From positions 372,001 through 436,000 of the forward strand of contig CAVUWK010000006.1 of NCBI GenBank assembly GCA_963745175.1: a DNA stretch of 64,000 nucleotides, written 5' to 3'. Below are positions 9,374-19,793 of the stretch, piece after piece. This DNA is from Bog-473 sp963745175. GTDB lineage: Bacteria > Actinomycetota > Acidimicrobiia > Acidimicrobiales > RAAP-2. Under the pieces are notes generated by a model, which was not told the origin of the DNA, ran no database searches, and saw nothing but the letters and a program-made list of their open reading frames with translations. A program made the position numbers and the translations under genes. Every line of letters begins with the position of its first letter. Position 1 is the first letter of the stretch.

Positions 9374-10234
9374 GTGTCGATCGGCAATACTCGCCATGTG
9401 AACCAGCGCAGTGCCGCGGGTCTGGTGAGCGTCTGGGTCGGGGCCATTCTGATGGCGGCCACCGTCCCGAGCCTCCCGGCCTTGGGGCTCGAGCCCAACC
9501 ATCCGCTGATCGAGACGGCAAGCATCCACGAATCGGCGAAGCAGTCTCCGCTCCACAGGTTGCCGCGCATTGCGCTCTTCGGTGACTCGCTGGTTTCCGA
9601 GGCGGGGCAGGAATTCACGGATCTGGCCATACGCTCGGGTGCTTCGGTGCAGGTGCACACCTTTCCGGGCACGTCACCTTGTGATTACTTCACCTCCATG
9701 GCAACCACCGCCTGGGACTGGCACCCCACTGTCGCAGTGCTGGAGTTCATCGGGGATGTCTTCACTGCGTGCAATGACGGCGTCCAGGTTGGGACAGCGC
9801 AGTACTACGCGAAGTACAAGGACGAGATCCGGACCGCGATCTCGATCTTCCGCTCCGTCGGCGCCAGCGTCGTCTTGATCGGTCAGCCGGCCGATCGCAC
9901 CGCCCTCCTCACCAGGAACGAGTTGGCCCTCAATAAGCTCTACCGGTCGATCGCCAAGGCAACCACGGGCGTGAGCTATGACGACGCGGGGCAAGCAGTC
10001 ATGGCGAAGGGGCAGTTCACCTGGACTTTGCCCTGTCTCTCGGGCCAGCCGTGCACCGGACCAAACGGGACGAACATCGTCCGCTCTCCTGACGGTGTGC
10101 ACTTCTGCCCCAACGGCCAGAGCACGCCAGATCGCGGCCTCGAAGACTGCGACGTCTACTCATCGGGTGCGTTCCGCTTCGCCTCGGCCATGCTGAAGGC
10201 GGCGCTCGGCTCCCGAACGCCGTCCCGACGGTGA
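9374..10234 (+). CDS. secreted SGNH/GDSL-type hydrolase
   Basis: The 286-residue protein has a hydrophobic N-terminal segment at about residues 13-35 that should be a signal peptide or anchor. SGNH block I is seen as IALFGDSLV near residues 69-77, with the serine nucleophile. The C-terminal catalytic D-x-x-H appears as SPDGVHFCP near residue 240. Enzymes of this fold hydrolyse esters or deacetylate cell-wall and exopolysaccharide groups outside the membrane. Four cysteines in the last third may form disulphides. GTG 9374 is a plausible start; GTG 9398 is an alternative that keeps the signal segment. It sits between coaE and uvrB with no obvious functional link. The substrate is unknown. Confidence 0.7.
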   Translation: MSIGNTRHVNQRSAAGLVSVWVGAILMAATVPSLPALGLEPNHPLIETASIHESAKQSPLHRLPRIALFGDSLVSEAGQEFTDLAIRSGASVQVHTFPGTSPCDYFTSMATTAWDWHPTVAVLEFIGDVFTACNDGVQVGTAQYYAKYKDEIRTAISIFRSVGASVVLIGQPADRTALLTRNELALNKLYRSIAKATTGVSYDDAGQAVMAKGQFTWTLPCLSGQPCTGPNGTNIVRSPDGVHFCPNGQSTPDRGLEDCDVYSSGAFRFASAMLKAALGSRTPSRR

Positions 10235-10318
10235 GCACCCCAAGTGCGGTGTCGTGCGGGCCGGCCGCTCGGCGCGGGCGTCCGTGCTGTCACACCCCCC
10301 GGGTAGCCTTATTCGGCC

Positions 10319-12358
10319 ATGCCCGAATTCGAGGTCGTCTCCCCGTTCCAACCCTCGGGTGACCAGCCGACGGCCATCACCGCGCTGGCCGCCGGCGTGC
10401 GCCGTGGCGACCCGTACCAGACGCTGCAGGGCATCACGGGCTCGGGCAAGACGGCGACGATCGCCTGGATGGTCGAACAGGTCCAGCGGCCGACGCTGAT
10501 CATCGAGCCGAACAAGTCGCTGGCCGCTCAGCTCTCCTCCGAGCTGCGGGAGCTCTTCCCGAAGAACCGGGTCGAGTTCTTCGTCTCCTACTACGACTAC
10601 TACCAGCCCGAGGCTTACCTCCCGACGACCGACACCTACATAGAGAAGGACTCGTCCATCAACGACGAGATCGACCGCCTCCGCCACGCCACCACGTCGT
10701 CCCTCCTGATGCGACGTGATGTCATCGTGGTCGCCTCGGTCTCCTGCATCTACGGCCTGGGCTCGCCCGACGAATACCGTGACCGCATCCTGGGCGTCTC
10801 GGTGGGGGAGCAGGTGGACCAGCGCGAGATCCTGCGCCGGTTGGTCGACCTGCAGTACGCCCGCAACGACGTCAACCTCGTGCGCGGCACCTTCCGGGCG
10901 CGCGGCGACACGGTCGAGATCCACCCGGCCTACGAGGAGCAGGCGCTCCGGGTCGAGCTGTTCGGCGACACGGTCGAGCGCATCGTCCCCTTCGACGTGC
11001 TGACCGGGGAGATGGGGGAGGAGATGGAGGACGTGGCGGTCTACGCGGCCACGCACTACGTCACCGGTGAGGACATCATCCAGCGCGCCGTCGGCACCAT
11101 CGAGGTGGAGCTGCGGGAACGCCTCCAGGAGTTCGAGCGCGAAGGCAAGCTGCTCGAGGCCCAACGCCTCCGGGTGCGCACCGAGCACGATCTCGAGATG
11201 CTGGCCGAGACCGGCGTGTGTTCCGGCGTGGAGAACTACAGCCGGCATCTCGACGGCCGCTCCCCGGGCGAGACGCCCTACACCCTGCTGGACTTCTTCC
11301 CCAAGGACTATCTCTGCGTCATCGACGAGAGCCACGTGGCCGTCCCCCAGCTGCACGGCCAGTACGCCGGTGACCGCTCCCGCAAGGACGTGCTCGTCGA
11401 GCACGGCTTCCGCCTGCCCTCGGCCAAGGACAACCGGCCGCTGCGGTTCGACGAGTTCGTCGAGCGGGTCCCCCAGTGCGTCTTCGTGTCGGCGACACCC
11501 GGCGCGTTCGAACTCGAGCACTCCGATCAGGTGGTGGAGCAGGTCATCCGGCCCACCGGGCTGGTCGACCCCGAGGTGACGATCGTGCCGACCAAGGGCC
11601 AGGTGGACGACCTGCTCGCCCGCATCGGGCGCACCGTCGGGGCCGGCGGCCGCGTGCTGGTGACGACCCTGACCAAGAAGATGGCCGAGGACCTGACCGA
11701 CTACCTGGCCGACGGCGGCGTGCGGGTGCAGTACCTGCACTCGGACATCGACACCATCACCCGGATCGAGATCCTGCGCGAGCTCCGGCTGGGCAGCATC
11801 GACGTGCTGGTCGGCATCAACCTCCTGCGCGAGGGGCTCGACCTCCCCGAGGTCGCCCTGGTGGCCATTCTCGATGCCGACAAGGAAGGCTTCCTTCGTT
11901 CGGCCTCCTCTCTCATCCAGACGATGGGCCGGGCCGCCCGCAACGTCGACGGCATGGTGGTCCTCTACGCCGACACGGTGACGGACTCCATGCGCGAGGC
12001 GGTCTCGGTGACGCAACGCCGTCGCCAGGTGCAGATCGCCTACAACCGGGAGCACGGGATCGACCCGCAGACCATTCGCAAGTCGGTCACCGACATCCTC
12101 GAGCGCCTGCGCGGGACGAGTGGGGGAGTGGCCAAGGCGGGCCGCAGCCGGGCCGAGGTGCGGAAGAACGCGGCCGTCCGGGGCAACCGCCGGCCCGCAC
12201 TGTTGGCCGACGGCGATGCCTCGACGCCGGCCGAGGCCGTTGAGCTGATGGGGCAGCTGGAGGCGGAGATGAAGGCGGCCGCGGCCGAGCTGCGCTACGA
12301 GGAGGCGGCCCTGCTGCGCGACGAGATCGCCGACCTGCGCGCATCTGTCCCCGGCTGA
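10319..12358 (+). CDS. uvrB: excinuclease ABC subunit B
   Basis: The 679-residue protein matches UvrB throughout and is of normal length. Helicase motif I GITGSGKT lies near residues 39-46. The beta-hairpin region carries the conserved YYDYYQPEAY string, which inserts between DNA strands during damage verification. Helicase motifs including DESH, SATPG and QTMGRAARN follow. The C-terminal UVR domain, near residues 640-675, binds UvrC. It acts in the cytoplasm in nucleotide excision repair: UvrA loads it at lesions, then UvrC cuts. The ATG start follows a short leader. uvrA lies 1.1 kb downstream and uvrC 7.4 kb downstream. Confidence 0.98.
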   Translation: MPEFEVVSPFQPSGDQPTAITALAAGVRRGDPYQTLQGITGSGKTATIAWMVEQVQRPTLIIEPNKSLAAQLSSELRELFPKNRVEFFVSYYDYYQPEAYLPTTDTYIEKDSSINDEIDRLRHATTSSLLMRRDVIVVASVSCIYGLGSPDEYRDRILGVSVGEQVDQREILRRLVDLQYARNDVNLVRGTFRARGDTVEIHPAYEEQALRVELFGDTVERIVPFDVLTGEMGEEMEDVAVYAATHYVTGEDIIQRAVGTIEVELRERLQEFEREGKLLEAQRLRVRTEHDLEMLAETGVCSGVENYSRHLDGRSPGETPYTLLDFFPKDYLCVIDESHVAVPQLHGQYAGDRSRKDVLVEHGFRLPSAKDNRPLRFDEFVERVPQCVFVSATPGAFELEHSDQVVEQVIRPTGLVDPEVTIVPTKGQVDDLLARIGRTVGAGGRVLVTTLTKKMAEDLTDYLADGGVRVQYLHSDIDTITRIEILRELRLGSIDVLVGINLLREGLDLPEVALVAILDADKEGFLRSASSLIQTMGRAARNVDGMVVLYADTVTDSMREAVSVTQRRRQVQIAYNREHGIDPQTIRKSVTDILERLRGTSGGVAKAGRSRAEVRKNAAVRGNRRPALLADGDASTPAEAVELMGQLEAEMKAAAAELRYEEAALLRDEIADLRASVPG

Positions 12359-12394
12359 GGGGACCCGCCGGCGGCCTGCTCCTCCCGAGGCGGC

Positions 12395-12856
12395 TCAGCC
12401 GGTGAAGAGCGCTGCGATCCCCTTGGCGGCCTTGCCGCCACCTTTGGCCACGTCGAACTCCCATTTCGTCTCGTCGGTGAGGAAGACGGTGAGCTTCGAG
12501 ATGAAGCCGCCGTCGTATTCGATAGAACGGACATCCCCGCGGGGGACCCGGGCCAGGACGTCGCCCAGCTTGCCGGTGAGCGACTTCTCGTTGATCCCGA
12601 TCAGCGCCAGCTCGTCGGCGGTCGCGGCGAGGAAGGCGGAGCGCCCGACCCGTGGTGCGTCTGCTTCGGCCTCCTCCTTGTTTTGTTGGCGCCCCACGGC
12701 CTCGGTGGCGGTCGCGCTGATCACGGCGCCGGTCACTCCGCCGACGAGGCCGACCCCGGCGGGGCCCGCCGCATGCCGCTTGATGTAGCCCTTGGACAGC
12801 ACGCGGGCGCCGGCCACCTGGGGCGCACCGAGTATCTCCGTGGCGTCGTAGGCCAT
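12395..12856 (-). CDS. small protein with Gly-rich hydrophobic segment and PH-like C-terminal half
   Basis: The preferred start is ATG 12856, directly preceded by gggagggaacctc, giving 153 residues. A Gly/Ala-rich hydrophobic stretch covers about residues 28-52 and may associate with membrane. After a Glu-rich linker, the second half alternates short strands (VARVPRGDVRSIEYDG, KLTVFLTDETKWEFDV) in a way that resembles bacterial PH-like domains. No catalytic residues stand out. It is convergent with uvrB and divergent from the ketosteroid-isomerase-like gene. I do not recognise a specific family and infer no function beyond a possible lipid- or protein-binding fold. Confidence 0.6.
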   Translation of the reverse strand: MAYDATEILGAPQVAGARVLSKGYIKRHAAGPAGVGLVGGVTGAVISATATEAVGRQQNKEEAEADAPRVGRSAFLAATADELALIGINEKSLTGKLGDVLARVPRGDVRSIEYDGGFISKLTVFLTDETKWEFDVAKGGGKAAKGIAALFTG

Positions 12857-12995
12857 GAGGTTCCCTCCCTTACCGCCCACCGGCTTGCTCCCGGCCGGTC
12901 CGTCGCCTCCATGCGACCGCTGTAGGGCACGCTATCCGTACGGCCCTGCGGGTGCAATGGGGGTTGTCGTGATGCCTGGCGCTAGCGTTGCGGCC

Positions 12996-13376
12996 ATGCC
13001 GACCATTGCCCAGCTCCGCGAGGCCGTCGCCCGCTACGCCGCCGTCACCAGCTCTCACGACCCGGACGCCTACGCCTCGCTCTTCACCGAGGACGCCGTG
13101 CAGGTGGACCCGTACCCGAGCGGCGTCCACAACGGGCGGGAGGAGATCCGGGCCTTCATCACGCAGTCCTTCGACGCCTGCGAGGCCATGACCTTCGAGC
13201 CTGGCGACGTCCATCCGGTGGCGGACAAGGCCGCCATCACCTTCCATATCACGGTCACGCTGGAGGGCGGATCGACCATGCACATCCATGGCGTCGAGGT
13301 GTTCACCGTCACCGACGACGGGCTCATCTCCGCGGTCGACGCCTATTGGGGCGAAGAGGACGTGAGCTTCGACTGA
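12996..13376 (+). CDS. ketosteroid-isomerase-like (SnoaL/NTF2 fold) protein
   Basis: The ATG at 12996 gives 126 residues, the usual size of steroid delta-isomerases. By eye it aligns end to end with the Pseudomonas enzyme. The catalytic tyrosine falls at residue 14 (VARY) and the proton-shuttling aspartate at residue 38 (VQVDP), while the second oxyanion acid is Glu101 in place of Asp. The C-terminal VDAYWGEEDVS also matches. This makes a real isomerase plausible rather than a generic NTF2-fold protein. No steroid genes lie next to it; uvrB and uvrA flank it. In-frame codons extend upstream but look non-coding. Confidence 0.75.
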   Translation: MPTIAQLREAVARYAAVTSSHDPDAYASLFTEDAVQVDPYPSGVHNGREEIRAFITQSFDACEAMTFEPGDVHPVADKAAITFHITVTLEGGSTMHIHGVEVFTVTDDGLISAVDAYWGEEDVSFD

Positions 13377-13451
13377 CCCGGAAGCACCGCCGGCCATGCC
13401 GATGACCAGGGCCGGGACGAAGGTGAGACAGCCCACCGGTATCCTCAGCGG

Positions 13452-16316
<2,865 letters not shown>

Positions 16317-16405
16317 AGCCGATCCGGGGCGTCCCCATCCGCGGCGGCTCAGGACAGGCACAGCCACCCCCCTTATGCTCGGCGCCCCTCCGGCGATTCG
16401 ACCCT

Positions 16406-17155
16406 ATGAAGATCCTCCTCGTATCCGACCTCCACTATGCGCTGCCCCAACTCGACTGGGTCGTCCGGGTGGCTCCCGACTACGACGTGGTCGTCGTCGC
16501 CGGGGACTCGTTGAGCATCAGGTCCGCCGTACCTCTCGAAGCCCAGAGTGTCATCGTCATGAACTACCTGACGGCCCTGCAGTCGGCGAGCCGTGTCGTG
16601 GTCAGCTCGGGCAACCACGACCTCACGGGTCCCGACGGACGCGGCGAGCAGTCTGCGCTCTGGCTCTCCGAAGCCAAGGAGGCGGGCATCCCCACGGACG
16701 GTGATTCGCTGCAGGTCGATGATGTCTTACTGACGATCTGTCCGTGGTGGGATGGGCCGGCGGGACGAGATGACGTCATCGCACAGCTCGAGCGGGATTC
16801 GACACGGCGTCCGGGGCAGTGGATATGGGTCTATCACTGGCCCCCGATCGGCTCGCCGACCTGCTGGACAGGCAGGCGGGACTACGGGGACGCCGACCTC
16901 CGGGCCTGGATCGTGGAGTATCAACCTGATCTCGTGCTCACCGGACACGTCCACGAGTCGCCGTTCAAGACCGACGGCTCCTGGGCTGATCAGATCGGCG
17001 TCACCTGGGTGTTCAACGCGGGGAATCAGATCGGGCGGGTTCCCGCACATATCGACCTGGACCTGGACCGCCGCGTGGCGACGTGGTCCTCCATGCTCGG
17101 CAGCGAGACGCTGGGGCTCGACGATTCGTTCGTGCCGGAGCGACGAGCGGTCTAG
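16406..17155 (+). CDS. calcineurin-like metallophosphoesterase
   Basis: The ATG at 16406 begins directly with the strand and metal-binding motif SDLH (Asp8, His10). The family series then follows: GDS (Asp34), GNHD near residue 72, a lone His in VYHWPP and GHVHES near 180. Together these form the di-metal phosphoesterase site. The protein is 249 residues and cytoplasmic, with no signal peptide. Substrates of this superfamily range from nucleotides to phosphoproteins, so the target cannot be named. It follows uvrA in the same direction by 90 bases and is probably independent of DNA repair. Confidence 0.85.
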   Translation: MKILLVSDLHYALPQLDWVVRVAPDYDVVVVAGDSLSIRSAVPLEAQSVIVMNYLTALQSASRVVVSSGNHDLTGPDGRGEQSALWLSEAKEAGIPTDGDSLQVDDVLLTICPWWDGPAGRDDVIAQLERDSTRRPGQWIWVYHWPPIGSPTCWTGRRDYGDADLRAWIVEYQPDLVLTGHVHESPFKTDGSWADQIGVTWVFNAGNQIGRVPAHIDLDLDRRVATWSSMLGSETLGLDDSFVPERRAV

Positions 17156-17188
17156 GTCAGGTCCAGACGCGCCGCCGTCGGGGAGTTG

Positions 17189-17668
17189 TCAGTACTCCGG
17201 GTCGGGGTCACGGGCCGAACCGGGTCTCGCGGACTCGGCTTGGCGGGTGGCCAGTCTTCCCAGGACCTCGCTGACCATGGACAGGCCCGGTGCATCGCCG
17301 TATTGGAGCTTGAGGTCAGCCAGGTAGGTCGTCACGTAGTTCAGGCGCTCGGCGAGGCCGATCGCGAGCTGCCTCGTGATCTCGGCGTCGCCGTTGAGGA
17401 ATGCGGCACCGTCGGCGGCGAGACGAAGGCGGCTCGGCTCGATCGCCTCCACCGTGGCCCCGGAGGGATTCCCCAACAGAACGGAGATCTCTCCGACGAT
17501 GGCGCCAGGTTGGGTGATCGTGTTGACCTTCGTCTGGCCCTTTCGGACACAGAGCGAACCCTCGACCAGGACCCAGATCGCGCCACCGGGCTCGCCCTCG
17601 TTCAAGAGCACGTCACCGGCGTCGACGTCGACCTCGGGCAGATGAGCCGACAGGGTCAGCATGTCCAT
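17189..17668 (-). CDS. cyclic-nucleotide-binding-domain protein without DNA-binding domain
   Basis: The 159-residue protein is a single Crp-type cNMP-binding beta-roll (about residues 5-115) followed by a helical, charged tail. The phosphate-binding cassette is recognisable as GEISVLLGNPSGATV, but the arginine that normally grips the cyclic phosphate is replaced by Ser/Gly. Canonical cAMP or cGMP binding is therefore doubtful. No helix-turn-helix follows, so it is not a Crp transcription factor. It may be a stand-alone sensor or regulatory subunit. It is transcribed away from the metallophosphoesterase and convergent with it. Confidence 0.75.
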   Translation of the reverse strand: MDMLTLSAHLPEVDVDAGDVLLNEGEPGGAIWVLVEGSLCVRKGQTKVNTITQPGAIVGEISVLLGNPSGATVEAIEPSRLRLAADGAAFLNGDAEITRQLAIGLAERLNYVTTYLADLKLQYGDAPGLSMVSEVLGRLATRQAESARPGSARDPDPEY

Positions 17669-17700
17669 TGGTCGATGGTAGCGAAGCTGCGTGCCTCGGA

Positions 17701-18468
17701 CTACGAGGAGAGGCGGCTCGAGGGCCGTTCCAACTGCACGCCGTCGAGGAACAGGTCGACCTTCTCGTTGTAGAAGGCGATGAGGCCGGCAATGGGGGAG
17801 AGATCGCGGGTCGGGAAGTCATACGTCCACGCGACGTCAGGGTGGGTGCGCCCGTCCACAACGGCCGACCAGTAGCCCGAGGTCGTCCCCTTGTACGGGC
17901 AGGACGTGACGGTGTCGGAGGGGACGAGGTTGGTGAAGTCCACGTCGGTCCGGTTGAGGTAGTAGCGGGTGGGGAGCCCGGTCTCGAAGCAGAGAATGGG
18001 AGAGGAGGACTCGGCCAGCTTCACGCCGTGGGTCTCGACGCGCACCCTCCGCGTCGACCGCAGTGAGTCGACGCGGGTGTAGGGATTGCGGGGGTGGACG
18101 AAAACCTGCTCGTCCTCTTCGAACCAGGAGTCGAACGCCGACCACGAGAAGCGGACGGTGTCGTCCAGGCCCTCGACCTTGGCGGCCGAGAGGACGCTGG
18201 CCGCCTTTGTCCTGGCGACGTCCCCCACCCGCACGCCGTAGTGCTTCACGTCGCCGCGCGGCGTCTCTTCGGTCGTCCCCTCGTCAACGAGCGCTTCAGG
18301 CTGCACATCGGCGAGCGGGATGTAGAAGTGCGGGAAGTGGGGGTTCTCCCAGACGTAGCGGGCCTGGGTCGTGTCGACCACCGCCTGGCCGGCGAGGAAC
18401 GCTCTGATCCGGCGCGGAACCGGTTCGACGTGGTTGACCAGGACGGGCGGGGCGGGGTAGTCGCTCAC
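17701..18468 (-). CDS. DUF427 domain protein (two copies)
   Basis: The 255-residue protein contains two DUF427 units. The second is clearest, with the family core CPYKGTTSGYWSAVV followed by AWTYDFPTRDLSPIAGLIAFYNE and a C-terminal strand. The first, degenerate unit covers about residues 20-115. The family is common in actinobacteria, soluble and of unknown biochemical role. It starts at ATG 18468 and lies 33 bases upstream of the cyclic-nucleotide-domain gene on the same strand, so the two may be cotranscribed. No function should be inferred from this alone. Confidence 0.85.
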   Translation of the reverse strand: MSDYPAPPVLVNHVEPVPRRIRAFLAGQAVVDTTQARYVWENPHFPHFYIPLADVQPEALVDEGTTEETPRGDVKHYGVRVGDVARTKAASVLSAAKVEGLDDTVRFSWSAFDSWFEEDEQVFVHPRNPYTRVDSLRSTRRVRVETHGVKLAESSSPILCFETGLPTRYYLNRTDVDFTNLVPSDTVTSCPYKGTTSGYWSAVVDGRTHPDVAWTYDFPTRDLSPIAGLIAFYNEKVDLFLDGVQLERPSSRLSS

Positions 18469-18535
18469 GGCAATGGCCTCCAGTGGGGTGGTGAGCCGGA
18501 CGACCGGACCCTAATGGCGGCTCACGGTGAGCGGT

Positions 18536-19630
18536 TCAGGTGATGGCGAGCATGCGCTCGAGCGCGACCTTGGCCCATTCCGTCGTTTCGGCGTCGACGA
18601 CGATGCGGTTCCGCACCTCGCCCTCGACCAGTCCCTCCAAGACCCAGGCCAGGTGCTGCGGATCGATGCGCGACATGGTGGAACAGGGGCACACCAGCGG
18701 GTCGAGGCAGACGACGGTCTTGTCCGGCGACTCGTTGTTGAGCCGGTTCACCAAGTGGATCTCCGTGGCGACGCCGATGACCGCGCCGGGCGGAGCCGCG
18801 GCGACGGCGCGGATGATCGCGTCGGTCGATCCGGTGACGTCGCCCACTGCGACCACCTCGTGCGCGCATTCGGGGTGGACCATCACGATCCCGTCGGGGT
18901 ACTCGGCGCGGAAGGCGTCGACGTGCTCGGGGCGGAAGCGCTGGTGCACCGAGCAGTGGCCCTTCCAGAGGAGGAGCGTCGACTCCTTCACCTCGCGATC
19001 GCTGCAACCCCCCAGGGGGAGGCGGGGGTTCCACACCCGCATGTCGTCGGCGCCGTAGCCGAGTTCGAAGCCGGTGTTCCGCCCGAGGTGCTGGTCCGGG
19101 AAGAAGAGGACTCGGTCGCCCCGCTCGAGAGCCCAGGTCAGCACGGCCCGGGCGTTCGACGACGTGCAGACGGCCCCACCGTGGCGGCCGACGAAGGCCT
19201 TCAGGGAGGCGGCCGAATTCATGTAGGTGACCGGGATCAGGCTGTCCACGTCGATGACGCGGGCGAGCTCGTCCCACGCTTCCTCCACCTGGTCGATGTC
19301 CGCCATGTCGGCCATGGAACAGCCGGCATTGAGGTCGGGGAGGAGGACCTGCTGGTGGTCACCCGTCAGGACGTCGGCCGACTCGGCCATGAAGTGGACG
19401 CCGCAGAAGACGATGAACTCGGCGTCGGCCTGGTCGGCGGCCATCCGGGACAGCCCGAACGAGTCGCCCCGGGCGTCGGCCCAGCGCATGACCTCGTCGC
19501 GCTGGTAGTGGTGGCCGAGGACGAACAGCCTGGACCCGAGCGCGGCCTTGGCGGCGGCGATCCTGTCCGCCAGGTCGTTCTCGGTTGCGGACGTGTACCG
19601 CTCCGGAAGTGGCGTCTGGAGCCTGAGCAT
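18536..19630 (-). CDS. nadA: quinolinate synthase
   Basis: NadA condenses iminoaspartate with dihydroxyacetone phosphate to quinolinate, the first ring of NAD. The ATG at 19630 (364 residues) is preferred because it follows aagggggcag; the open frame continues upstream but is not conserved-looking. Motifs include LGHHYQRDEV near residue 37, FCGVHFMAES, PDLNAGCSMAD, HPECAHEV and CPCSTM. The cysteines in FCGV, HPEC and CPC are the expected [4Fe-4S] ligands. nadB and nadC are not nearby, so nadA is separated from its usual partners. It is divergent from uvrC. Confidence 0.95.
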   Translation of the reverse strand: MLRLQTPLPERYTSATENDLADRIAAAKAALGSRLFVLGHHYQRDEVMRWADARGDSFGLSRMAADQADAEFIVFCGVHFMAESADVLTGDHQQVLLPDLNAGCSMADMADIDQVEEAWDELARVIDVDSLIPVTYMNSAASLKAFVGRHGGAVCTSSNARAVLTWALERGDRVLFFPDQHLGRNTGFELGYGADDMRVWNPRLPLGGCSDREVKESTLLLWKGHCSVHQRFRPEHVDAFRAEYPDGIVMVHPECAHEVVAVGDVTGSTDAIIRAVAAAPPGAVIGVATEIHLVNRLNNESPDKTVVCLDPLVCPCSTMSRIDPQHLAWVLEGLVEGEVRNRIVVDAETTEWAKVALERMLAIT

Positions 19631-19793
19631 CTTGGTCTGCCCCCTTGTCGGGAGTGCATCGATATGGCCGGCGGGGACAGCCTGGTCGCCCATCCGCGGG
19701 TATGTCGGCCTCGATGCGAGGTTGTATGCCGGAAACCAGGCCGGCACAGCCAGTGTAACGCCGCCCACCAGCGGCTGCGCGAGAGTGGACCTG

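Noticed and set aside
10160..12055. Minus-strand open frame of 631 codons across uvrB
   Set aside because: Antisense shadow of uvrB in high-GC DNA, with no recognisable domain.
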